From positions 1 through 11,576 of the forward strand of contig CAYXKM010000218.1 of NCBI GenBank assembly GCA_964465665.1: a stretch of DNA of 11,576 nt, in the 5' to 3' direction. This DNA is from JAKEGN01 sp964465665 (lineage in GTDB: Bacteria > Pseudomonadota > Gammaproteobacteria > Steroidobacterales > Woeseiaceae). Each line of letters begins with the position of its first letter. Positions within the stretch are counted from its first letter, which is position 1. This document shows, in pieces, positions 1 to 6,187 of this stretch. The notes below the pieces were generated by a model. The model did no database searches. It saw nothing but the letters and a program-made list of their open reading frames with translations, and had not been told where the DNA came from. The translations under genes were made by a program, and so were the position numbers.

Positions 1-1282
1 CCAGTTTGCTGAAGGGGATGTCCAACACTGGTGGCTACCGCCAAACGGTCAGGGTGTCCGCACACGAATCTCCGATGATCGTATATGGCTAGCCTATGCT
101 ACTGCACAGTACCTGAAAGCGACCGGTGATCGCGGTATCCTTGATGAACTCGTGCCTTTTATCGATGGCATTGCGCTTGGTCCACTGGATCATGACGCGT
201 TTTTCCAGCCGGTCACCTCCCGCAAGACTGCCACACTGTTTGAACACTGTGCCCGCGGCCTTGACAGCAGTCTCACGAGCGGTCAACACGGTTTGCCGCT
301 GATTGGTACCGGAGACTGGAACGACGGCATGAATCGCGTCGGGGAACTTGGACGTGGAGAGAGCGTGTGGTTGGGGTGGTTCCTGCATGCCGCGATTCAC
401 GATTTCGCACCCGTAGCAATGGCAAGAAACGAACCGGCAAGAAGTGCCCGGTGGCTTGCACACGCATCTGCACTACGCGAGGCGCTCGAACGCGAGGCCT
501 GGGATGGTGAGTGGTACCGCCGCGGCTTTTTTGATGACGGGACACCTTTCGGATCGGCAGCAAACGACGAGTGTCGCATCGATTCGATCGCGCAATCCTG
601 GAGTGTGATATCGGAAGCAGCAGATCCAATGCGTGCAACAAAGGCCATGTGTGCCGTTGATGAACACCTGATCAGACCGGACGATGGCCTGGCCCTGCTT
701 TTCACTCCACCATTCGATCGAACCGTACTGGACCCGGGTTACGTCAAAGCCTATCCGCCCGGTATTCGCGAGAATGGCGGCCAATATACCCACGCTGCTG
801 CCTGGTCCATCATGGCATTCGCGAAACTCGGTCAAGGCGACAAGGCGTCGCAACTGTTTTCTCTCTTGAATCCCGTTAACCATAGCAGCACTGGCACAGG
901 TTTGATGCGATACAAGGTCGAGCCGTACGTGGTAGCAGCGGATGTCTATTCGATACCCCCACATGCCGGGCGAGGCGGATGGACGTGGTACACCGGCTCA
1001 GCGGCGTGGATGTATCGAGCCGGTATCGAGGGCATCCTGGGTTTCCATAAGGAAGCGGACCATCTTGTGATGACGCCCTGCATCCCGAAAACATGGCCAC
1101 GCTTCCGTATATTGTTTAAACACGGCTCTACGCGCTATGTCATTGCGGTAGAGAACCCCGATGGCGTCAGTTGTGGTGTGGCGCAGTCCGCGGTGGACGG
1201 CGTGGTACTGCCGGATCGAGAGCAACGAATCAGGCTGCTGGATGACGGCTCAACGCACCACATACAGATCACGCTCGGCTGA
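1..1282 (+). CDS. C-terminal part of a GH94 domain, cyclic beta-1,2-glucan synthase-like (partial at 5' end)
   Basis: The reading frame is open from base 2 to the TGA at 1280-1282, so 426 residues are visible and the start lies left of the window. The first residues (EGDVQHWW, then GVRTRISDD) and later GTGDWNDGMN, PPGIRENGGQYTHAAAW and RGGWTWYTGSAAWMYR are signatures of glycoside hydrolase family 94. The Asp of GDWND (codon 314-316) corresponds to the family's general acid. In NdvB/ChvB-type cyclic beta-1,2-glucan synthases this domain forms the C-terminal end of a roughly 2800-residue inner-membrane protein and trims or phosphorolyses the glucan to control its length; the glucan goes to the periplasm in osmotic adaptation. 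The domain ends about where that family ends. A stand-alone 1,2-beta-oligoglucan phosphorylase is the main alternative, because the N-terminal glycosyltransferase part cannot be seen. The GH94 call is firm; the full-length identity is inference. Confidence 0.9.
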   Translation, partial: QFAEGDVQHWWLPPNGQGVRTRISDDRIWLAYATAQYLKATGDRGILDELVPFIDGIALGPLDHDAFFQPVTSRKTATLFEHCARGLDSSLTSGQHGLPLIGTGDWNDGMNRVGELGRGESVWLGWFLHAAIHDFAPVAMARNEPARSARWLAHASALREALEREAWDGEWYRRGFFDDGTPFGSAANDECRIDSIAQSWSVISEAADPMRATKAMCAVDEHLIRPDDGLALLFTPPFDRTVLDPGYVKAYPPGIRENGGQYTHAAAWSIMAFAKLGQGDKASQLFSLLNPVNHSSTGTGLMRYKVEPYVVAADVYSIPPHAGRGGWTWYTGSAAWMYRAGIEGILGFHKEADHLVMTPCIPKTWPRFRILFKHGSTRYVIAVENPDGVSCGVAQSAVDGVVLPDREQRIRLLDDGSTHHIQITLG

Positions 1283-1284
1283 CT

Positions 1285-1301
1285 TCAAGGCTAAGCCTTG
1301 A
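1285..1301. terminator. Perfect 7-bp hairpin between convergent genes
   Basis: TCAAGGC (1285-1291), loop TAA, GCCTTGA (1295-1301) form a perfect stem just after the GH94 stop codon. There is no T-run on either side, so it is not a classical rho-independent terminator. It could still be a 3'-end-stabilising stem or a weak bidirectional stop between the GH94 gene and the convergent PRC-barrel gene. Confidence 0.4.
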
Positions 1302-1376
1302 CGGGACCGCGCCCACACACAAACCTGCTTGTATCAACTACGACTGCTGAAGCCCAAACGTGCCAGCCGGAACTGC

Positions 1377-1820
1377 TTAAGCGAGCGGACCATTCGTGGT
1401 CAGTTGCGTCTCATAGTAGGTACGGATTTCCTTCGCCCAGGTCTGGTCCGCCATATTTGGCCACCGGTCTTTGTCGAACCCCGGTGCCGCTTTGAGTCGC
1501 TCTTTCTCCACGTTCAGTACGAAGCGCTTGTGCTCGGTATCGAGCGTCAGCGCGTTCCACGGCACCGCAAACAACTTTTCTCCCATTCCGAGAAACGTGC
1601 TGAATGACAATACCGCATAGCCGACTTTGGCGTCCGACATGTCCAGCATAAAATCCTTGATGTCGCCCAATTTTTCGCCTTTGTCATTGCAAACGTCGTT
1701 GCCAACGAGGGAAGTGGAACTCATCAACATTGGTCCGGGTCCGTGCCGCATATCTGGACCGGGGCTACTATCATACGCGTCTTGTTTATCGCCGTTGGTG
1801 CGGGGTACTTGGTCGTTCAT
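1377..1820 (-). CDS. PRC-barrel domain protein
   Basis: The product has 147 residues. Residues 1-30 are polar, Pro/Gly-rich and probably disordered. Residues about 33-105 match a PRC-barrel domain (start MSSTSLVGNDV, then GDIKDFMLDM, VGYAVLSFSTFLG, LFAVPWNAL). The tail has the APGFDKDRWPNM...YY pattern common in bacterial stand-alone PRC proteins. PRC barrels are small beta-barrel folds known from RNA processing (RimM) and the photosynthetic reaction centre H subunit; the stand-alone bacterial form has no settled function and is often stress-linked. The ATG at 1818-1820 is chosen because AGGAG lies six bases upstream; a TTG seven codons earlier in frame would place the start upstream of that site. 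It lies 23 bases downstream of the csbD-like gene, so the two are probably co-transcribed. No signal peptide or membrane segment is seen, so it should be cytoplasmic. Confidence 0.88.
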   Translation of the reverse strand: MNDQVPRTNGDKQDAYDSSPGPDMRHGPGPMLMSSTSLVGNDVCNDKGEKLGDIKDFMLDMSDAKVGYAVLSFSTFLGMGEKLFAVPWNALTLDTEHKRFVLNVEKERLKAAPGFDKDRWPNMADQTWAKEIRTYYETQLTTNGPLA

Positions 1821-1843
1821 GATCAGCTCCTGTGAGGACAAAT

Positions 1844-2044
1844 TCAGTCCCGTTTCTCTACTTCTTTGTTGATGTCCTTCTTGATGTCCTTCTTGAGGTC
1901 ACCGTAGCCCGTCTGGACCTTGCCGATGTTCTTCTGGAGTCTGCCTTTTTCTTCCAGAGTCTTGTTGCCGAACACTTTGCCCGTGACTTCCTTGATTTTT
2001 CCTTCTGATTCCTTAATTCGGCCTTTGGCCTGATCTTTGTTCAT
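1844..2044 (-). CDS. CsbD-like stress protein
   Basis: This is a 66-residue, highly charged, helix-forming protein. It begins MNKDQAKGRIKESEGKIKEV and continues TGKVFGNKTLEEKGR, the standard CsbD/YjbJ pattern. CsbD-family proteins are small, abundant general-stress proteins (sigma-B-controlled in Bacillus; stationary-phase or osmotic in others) of unknown biochemical activity. The ATG at 2042-2044 has AGGAG six bases upstream. An open frame continues upstream past this ATG, but that stretch shows no family similarity and the internal site fits both the length and the Shine-Dalgarno site. The C-terminus is lysine/aspartate-rich and holds a 12-base tandem repeat coding for KKDI twice. It is first in a two-gene unit with the PRC-barrel gene. 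No convincing promoter could be picked upstream. Confidence 0.92.
   Translation of the reverse strand: MNKDQAKGRIKESEGKIKEVTGKVFGNKTLEEKGRLQKNIGKVQTGYGDLKKDIKKDINKEVEKRD
1871..1894 (-). repeat. Two perfect tandem copies of a 12-bp unit inside the csbD-like gene
   Basis: GATGTCCTTCTT occurs at 1871-1882 and again at 1883-1894 (+ strand). On the coding strand it adds the residues KKDI twice. Being a multiple of three, gain or loss of a copy would keep the frame and only change the length of the lysine-rich tail. Confidence 0.85.
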
Positions 2045-2181
2045 GATTGTCTCCTGATAATACGTTTCACCAACTGTCCGGAACCCACCATTGACCTGCC
2101 GGACCTCGTACGAAGGAACACTACGCGCAGGACGAAGTGCAGTCTGTATGCGACCGCACAGAGTTGCCCTGGGAAAGGCGG

Positions 2182-2257
2182 GATAATCACAACCCGGTCT
2201 CGAAAGGCCGTCATCCGGTCGCGAGAATGAATGCCCTGCCACGCAGGGCATTTTTTT
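2182..2257 (+). ncRNA. Possible short leader or small RNA ending at an orphan terminator
   Basis: The + strand between the csbD-like start and the cytochrome start has no credible gene, yet ends in a strong terminator at 2231-2257. A -10-like GATAAT at 2182-2187 would start a transcript near 2194, giving about 65 nt. TCTCG (2198-2202) can pair with CGAGA (2222-2226) in front of the terminator hairpin, so the whole transcript could be structured. No good -35 lies at 15-18 bases from that -10 (TTGCCC at 2164-2169 is only 12 bases away), so the promoter is weakly supported. No known RNA family is recognised. The alternative is an attenuator in the cytochrome gene's leader. Confidence 0.25.
2231..2257 (+). 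terminator. Rho-independent terminator with no gene upstream on its strand
   Basis: ATGCCCTGC (2231-2239), loop CAC, GCAGGGCAT (2243-2251) make a perfect 9-bp stem followed by six more T (2252-2257). On the - strand the hairpin is not followed by T, so the polarity is +. It lies 63 bases before the cytochrome start, where it would stop transcripts entering from the left or end a short RNA made in 2045-2230. Confidence 0.85.
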
Positions 2258-2320
2258 GTGCGCGACGACGGTGGTCGTAAGTAGCGTAAACTTGATCGTC
2301 TGTTCACCGAGCAGACCCGA

Positions 2321-3304
2321 ATGCCGCAATGCTGTCGTGAAACCGTCCGTACCACGCGTACGCCCACATCAATTCTCCTGCAGCTCCCTGCATTGATCAT
2401 GAGTGTGTTTGCGCCCGTTGTGTCCTGGACAGCTGATGTCACGTACGACGAGGTCTCCGGCATGCTCGCCAGCCGCTGTGTCATGTGCCACCAGGGACCT
2501 GCGGCACCACTGGGATTACGCCTGGACAGCATCGATGGCGTACTGGCCGGCAGCCAAAAAGGCCCGGTGGTCGTGGCGGGCGAGCCTGAAGGGAGTGAAC
2601 TGCTCAAACGCCTCAAAGGCACGTCCCTGCCCCGCATGCCCATGACCGGCCCCCCGTTTCTTTCCGACGACGAAATCGCAATGTTCGAAGCGTGGATTGC
2701 GCAAGGCCTGGCGGCTGGAAATGCCGCAGTACAGGATGCCGAGCCGGCTGAGTCCTCCCCCGCGGAACCCGCTGTCACGCAGTCCGCAGCACAGCCTGCC
2801 GGCCCTGTCACTTACCAGCAGGTTGCGGTCGTATTTGCCACGCGTTGCGCCAAGTGCCACACCGAAAACGGGCTCATGGGGCCGGCGCCGGAAGGTTACC
2901 TGTTGAACTCCTATGCCGATACCGTTTCCGCTGCGGACCGTGCGAGAATCGTTCCCAGCGATCCCCTGGCGAGCGAGCTGATGCGACGGATAGTCGGCCA
3001 GGCACTACCGAGAATGCCATTCGACGGTCCGCCCTATCTGAGTGAAAGCGAAATCGGCCTCATCGAACAATGGATCCGCGACGAAGCGCGGGACAGCAAC
3101 GGAAACCCGGCCCCCGCTGTGGCTGGCCGGCATGTTCGCCTTCACGGAACCCTGGACGGTGATGGGCATCTCGACGGGCTGGCGATCATCATCACCCCCG
3201 GCACGCGCATGGACGACCGGCCTCGCGCCGGAAATTATGTGCGCGTGCGCGGCACGATCGACGATAACGGCAATGTTGTGGCAGAACGCATTCAGAAACG
3301 ATAG
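2321..3304 (+). CDS. Exported di-haem c-type cytochrome with internal duplication and a DUF5666-like tail
   Basis: The product has 327 residues. Residues 1-38 look like a signal peptide: Arg-containing start, hydrophobic run at about 18-35, likely cut near WTA/DV, sending it to the periplasm where c-haem is attached. Two homologous units follow, about 39-130 and 162-256. Each has one CxxCH haem site (CVMCH 53-57, CAKCH 176-180) and a shared end of the form LPRMPxxGPPxLSxxEI followed by a helix ending WI; the Met of RMP (106 or 108, and 232) is the likely distal ligand. The units resemble the planctomycete-type cytochrome c domain (PSCyt1-like). An Ala/Pro/Glu-rich linker (133-162) joins them. 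Residues 267-327 are a separate beta-rich domain (HVRLHGTLDGDG... VRVRGTIDDNGNVVAERI) resembling DUF5666. Electron transfer is the expected role; the partner is unknown. The start is uncertain: no clear Shine-Dalgarno site precedes 2321, and an ATG at 2399 would lose the positive N-region. Confidence 0.85.
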   Translation: MPQCCRETVRTTRTPTSILLQLPALIMSVFAPVVSWTADVTYDEVSGMLASRCVMCHQGPAAPLGLRLDSIDGVLAGSQKGPVVVAGEPEGSELLKRLKGTSLPRMPMTGPPFLSDDEIAMFEAWIAQGLAAGNAAVQDAEPAESSPAEPAVTQSAAQPAGPVTYQQVAVVFATRCAKCHTENGLMGPAPEGYLLNSYADTVSAADRARIVPSDPLASELMRRIVGQALPRMPFDGPPYLSESEIGLIEQWIRDEARDSNGNPAPAVAGRHVRLHGTLDGDGHLDGLAIIITPGTRMDDRPRAGNYVRVRGTIDDNGNVVAERIQKR

Positions 3305-3358
3305 CAGCGTGGTTGTGCAGAACGGCGTTGCGTTACGCCAGCGAGAAACGGCACGCTG
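3305..3358 (+). other. Nested inverted repeats directly after the cytochrome gene
   Basis: CAGCGTG (3305-3311) pairs with CACGCTG (3352-3358), and inside it GGCGT (3324-3328) pairs with ACGCC (3335-3339). The outer stem begins at the first base after the stop codon. No T-run follows. It may be a 3'-UTR stem that ends or protects the cytochrome mRNA; a chance pairing is possible because the outer loop is 40 bases. Confidence 0.4.
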
Positions 3359-3448
3359 AAATCGCAATCTGCCTGTAACAGAATTGTGACAAGATGGCCT
3401 CACGCAGACTGCGGGCAGTACTTATTTCTGTCGGCGATAGCTTCGGCG

Positions 3449-3476
3449 GATAATGACAGGTGGTCCCGCAGGGGAC
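3449..3476 (+). promoter_or_regulatory. Possible -10 element and leader hairpin before the DUF2934 gene
   Basis: GATAAT at 3449-3454 is a five-of-six match to a sigma-70 -10 box, but no good -35 sits 16-18 bases upstream. Downstream, GTCCC (3463-3467), loop GCAG, GGGAC (3472-3476) form a perfect 5-bp hairpin that ends four bases before the GGAGGG ribosome-binding site (3481-3486). If both are real, the mRNA would start near 3461 with the hairpin at its 5' end. Confidence 0.3.
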
Positions 3477-3493
3477 ATTCGGAGGGTGACACA

Positions 3494-3931
3494 ATGGCAA
3501 CTGTAAGGGGAATGAGCGACGGGCAGCGCCAGCAAATGATCGCCGAAGCGGCCTACTATCGGGCCGAGGGCCGGGGTTTTACCGACGGTGACCCGTTCCT
3601 GGACTGGCTCGACGCGGAACGCGAGATCGATGCGCTGTTGAACGTGCCGAAGGCGGAGCGCTGGGTGAAACAACTCGAGTCGCAACTCTCGTCGGGCCGG
3701 GAGCGGCTGACGACGCTCAGAGCGAAAATCGCCGGCAAGGGAAAAACAGCGCGTGCCGAGCTGAAGAAGGACCTCGAGAAGCTCGACGAGAAGCTCGACC
3801 GGTTCGAAGCGAAACTGAAGGATCTGCGTGAACGCGGCGAAAAGGTAACGCAACGCGCCAGGCAACAGGCCGAGAAGGCCTGGGACGAGATCTCGGAGCT
3901 CACGCATCGCCTGGGCGGCAGCGACAAATAA
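3494..3931 (+). CDS. DUF2934 protein with a C-terminal coiled coil
   Basis: The product has 145 residues. Residues about 13-45 (IAEAAYYRAEGRG...DPFLDWLDAEREID) match DUF2934, a short helical domain of unknown function common in Proteobacteria, often in genes near stress or glycogen/glucan loci. From about residue 50 to the end the protein is very rich in Lys, Glu, Arg and Leu (for example KKDLEKLDEKLDRFEAKLKD) and should form one long coiled coil. No signal peptide or membrane segment is seen, so it is probably cytoplasmic. The ATG at 3494 is chosen because GGAGGG lies eight bases upstream; the frame is open further upstream to 3386, but that part looks like leader sequence. It stands alone on the + strand, 189 bases after the cytochrome gene, and is convergent with the next gene. 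Confidence 0.85.
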   Translation: MATVRGMSDGQRQQMIAEAAYYRAEGRGFTDGDPFLDWLDAEREIDALLNVPKAERWVKQLESQLSSGRERLTTLRAKIAGKGKTARAELKKDLEKLDEKLDRFEAKLKDLRERGEKVTQRARQQAEKAWDEISELTHRLGGSDK

Positions 3932-3972
3932 CGGGTTGAGCCGGTCGTTGCGGGCATCGGTGGCCGCGGCAA

Positions 3973-4458
3973 TCAGCCGGTGCCTACGTAAGGTATCAGG
4001 CGGCCGAGCAGCAAAACGCCAATCCAGGTGAGGAGCGAGATCATTGCCAGCACCCGCGCCAGGCGCGGGACGTCGGTGCGTGTCCGCCAACCCGGCAACG
4101 CCGCGCCGAAACGCCACAGGAACCAGAATGCGTTCATGCCGGCGACGATAACCAGCAACATCTTGAGCTGAAAACCGATGTTGATCGAGTAACGCCCTGG
4201 ATCGCCGACGAAAAACAGGATGCCGCTCGCGAAATTGATGGCAAAGCCGGCGATCATCACTCGCGGCAGCGGCCGCAATGAAGCGACCGGCAGCGCCGGC
4301 ATGACGCCTGCGACACAGAGATCGAAAATGATCAGCCCGCCGAGGAGCAGCGACAGGCCCATGAAATGCAGTATTTCAAGTGCTGGCCAGGCCCAGAAAG
4401 TGTCCAGCAACCATGCGTTCAAAGCCGTTTGCTGAAGCCACTCGATCAGATGTCGCAT
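3973..4458 (-). CDS. Four-helix membrane protein, DUF6644-like (second tandem copy)
   Basis: The product has 161 residues with four hydrophobic segments at about 23-50, 67-86, 95-117 and 134-156. It is a clear paralogue of the gene just upstream (4475-4960). Shared features are a His in helix 1 (H31, ILHFMGL), an Asp in FDLCVAG, the helix-2 pattern GFAINFASGILF, a Lys at the start of helix 3 (FQLKM) and GRLIPY at the C-terminal end. I recognise the pair as DUF6644-like, an uncharacterised inner-membrane family of about this length; that name is from memory and is moderately sure. Function is unknown. The ATG at 4456-4458 is preceded only by a weak GCGAGA site. It lies 16 bases after the upstream paralogue and is probably the last gene of the unit starting at 6076. 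Confidence 0.75.
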   Translation of the reverse strand: MRHLIEWLQQTALNAWLLDTFWAWPALEILHFMGLSLLLGGLIIFDLCVAGVMPALPVASLRPLPRVMIAGFAINFASGILFFVGDPGRYSINIGFQLKMLLVIVAGMNAFWFLWRFGAALPGWRTRTDVPRLARVLAMISLLTWIGVLLLGRLIPYVGTG

Positions 4459-4474
4459 GTAATCTCGCTGCCGG

Positions 4475-4960
4475 TCAGAAGTAAGCGATCAGACGGCCGG
4501 CGATGATGGCCGTGGCGATCGCCAGCAGTGAGATTGTCGCAATCGCGCGAGCCGGCTGAGCCGCCTGTCCGTCGTGATCCCAGCTCGCAGCATCACGATT
4601 CAGGCTCCGGTGGATTTCGGCTGCGGAAAGTGCGGCGAGGACGATCATGGCGATCTTGATCAGGAACGGTGTATTTTCGACGAACACGGTTGCCTGGGAG
4701 GCAAACAGTGCGATACCGGAGACAAAATTGATCAGCAGCCCATACCAGGCAAGTCGCATCGGTCCGCGCATGCCGCCGTACGGTATGGCCGCCAGTCCGC
4801 CGAGCAGGCGCACATCGATGACCGCCAGCAGCCCTGCAAACGTGGCAAGTCCGATGATGTGCAACGACAGCAGCAATGGATAAACGAAATCAGACTCGCT
4901 GACCCATAGCGCCAAAGGCGTGGCTTCCAGCCACACAGCCATTGCCATGATCGATTGCAC
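4475..4960 (-). CDS. Four-helix membrane protein, DUF6644-like (first tandem copy)
   Basis: The product has 161 residues, the same length as its downstream paralogue, with hydrophobic segments at about 24-55, 68-89, 99-116 and 138-157. It shares the helix-1 His (H34, SLHIIGL), the Asp in IDVRLLGG, GLLINFVSGIALF in helix 2, the Lys in FLIKI and the end GRLIAYF. Overall identity between the copies is modest, so the duplication is old and the retained polar residues probably matter. The start is GTG at 4958-4960 or ATG at 4946-4948; neither has a clear Shine-Dalgarno site. The gene starts 27 bases after the stop of the DUF6152-type gene, so translational coupling or at least co-transcription is likely. 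Function is unknown; two copies suggest a heterodimer in the inner membrane (inference). Confidence 0.75.
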   Translation of the reverse strand: MQSIMAMAVWLEATPLALWVSESDFVYPLLLSLHIIGLATFAGLLAVIDVRLLGGLAAIPYGGMRGPMRLAWYGLLINFVSGIALFASQATVFVENTPFLIKIAMIVLAALSAAEIHRSLNRDAASWDHDGQAAQPARAIATISLLAIATAIIAGRLIAYF

Positions 4961-4987
4961 GAGTGCGACTACACGATGGCGGCCTGA

Positions 4988-6076
4988 TCAGAGGCCCTTG
5001 TTCCTGAAATAGTCGTCCATCGCGTCCTGCTCGAGCAGGTCGTGATAGAAGCTGTCCGGGTCGCAGGCCTCGGAACTGATCGCAATCTCGGAGCGGTGCG
5101 AGCCGCGTTTTCGCAGCAGCGGTTTGGTATACAACGGATCGTGGATGGTCATGACGCGGTCGATCTCATGGCCGTCCTCCGACACCGTCCATTCCTCGAC
5201 CAGGCGCGTTTCCGGTCCGGACATGGGCATACCCGAACCGTCGAGCATCCCTGGCAGCAGATGAGTTGTTTCGATATTGAGCGTGTCGTCCTTCCAGTGA
5301 CCCACCGAATAGCCGTTGTAACTGAGCTCCCAATCCTCGGGTGCCGCGCGCCCGTCCATGTACACGCGTCGCAACTGCTCACCGGTTTCGAAGGTCATCA
5401 GGTAGAAGTCCCCGGCATCGAATATCTGCATGCCGCGCGGCGCACCGAAAAGCCGTGGCATGCCGGTGGGAAGGCAACGCAGTGCCGGATCGTCGCCGAA
5501 AGCCAACGTCTCGAATCGTCGCCGGCCTTCGTCGGTGTAGGGCGTGGGTTTCGGTTCGAGGTCGTCCACACTTGGCCGGAACTTGAAACTGTTGTCCCAG
5601 GTTCCGGTAATGTCGTGCGGGTAACGTACCGGATTCGCATGGAAATTCTTTGAAATGGCGTAGTCCTCGCCGGACACGGTGCCTGCTGGGGTCAGTCTCG
5701 TGCCGTCCGGCAAATCCAGCCAGCGTATGAAAATCTTTTTGCGATCACTGCGCGCCAGGTTGCCGTGCACGGTGACACGCATGCCCGGAGACAAGGTCGT
5801 TTCCGTCCAGCCTTGCTGACGCAAGGTCGACAACGCATGCGTTTGCAGCTCCCACGTTTCCGTACTTCCGGCATCGTCAGTGACATCGATGCTGAATCTC
5901 GCGTGGGGATTCTTCCACCATACTTTGCTCACGACGCCGTTCAACGTTGCCTCCTTATCCTCGAGGAATTCCGCGGGAAAGGAATGGTGTGCAAAGGCGG
6001 CCGGTGTCAACAGCAGCAATAGCGCGAACCACAATCTCTGAAATCTCACGACCGCTCGATCTGACACTGCCTGCAT
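4988..6076 (-). CDS. Exported DUF6152-type protein with a large C-terminal domain
   Basis: The product has 362 residues. Residues 1-29 are a good signal peptide: Arg residues, the hydrophobic run LWFALLLLLTPAAFA, and an AFA cut site, so the mature protein would begin His-His-Ser-Phe. Residues about 30-130 carry the DUF6152 pattern (AHHSFPAEF, GVVSKVWWKNPHARF, VTVHGNLAR). The remaining 220 residues (ITGTWDN, CLPTGMPR, RRVYMDGRAAP, YSVGHWKDDTLNIETT, HDPLYTKPLLRK) match a conserved region that follows or stands apart from DUF6152 in environmental Proteobacteria and Acidobacteria; its function is unknown. The ATG at 6074-6076 has GAGG seven bases upstream. It heads a unit with the two DUF6644-like genes. 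The location should be periplasmic. A metal-binding role for the N-terminal histidines is possible but is inference only. Confidence 0.8.
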   Translation of the reverse strand: MQAVSDRAVVRFQRLWFALLLLLTPAAFAHHSFPAEFLEDKEATLNGVVSKVWWKNPHARFSIDVTDDAGSTETWELQTHALSTLRQQGWTETTLSPGMRVTVHGNLARSDRKKIFIRWLDLPDGTRLTPAGTVSGEDYAISKNFHANPVRYPHDITGTWDNSFKFRPSVDDLEPKPTPYTDEGRRRFETLAFGDDPALRCLPTGMPRLFGAPRGMQIFDAGDFYLMTFETGEQLRRVYMDGRAAPEDWELSYNGYSVGHWKDDTLNIETTHLLPGMLDGSGMPMSGPETRLVEEWTVSEDGHEIDRVMTIHDPLYTKPLLRKRGSHRSEIAISSEACDPDSFYHDLLEQDAMDDYFRNKGL

Positions 6077-6187
6077 GACGAACCTCGCAAGGTCTCGCGT
6101 GAAGAAACTACGTTACGGTGCGTCGCAGTTTGCGTTGCCGCGTGTGAACTGGCAAGGCAGACGAACGGGATTCACCGCCGAATTGCC

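Noticed and set aside
2091..2122. TTGACC at 2091-2096 as the -35 of a + strand promoter for the orphan transcript
   Set aside because: No acceptable -10 box lies 16-19 bases downstream.
2045..2329. N-terminal extension of the csbD-like gene to 2329
   Set aside because: The extension has no family similarity, would cross the terminator hairpin, and the internal ATG at 2044 has a good Shine-Dalgarno site and gives the usual CsbD length.
2041..2811. 256-codon open frame on the - strand across the cytochrome gene
   Set aside because: It lies opposite the cytochrome coding frame, has no recognisable domain, and its end overlaps the csbD-like start region. It is a shadow of GC-rich third positions.
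3422..4117. 231-codon open frame on the - strand over the DUF2934 gene and the end of the DUF6644-like gene
   Set aside because: It overlaps two well-supported genes in other frames and has no recognisable domain.
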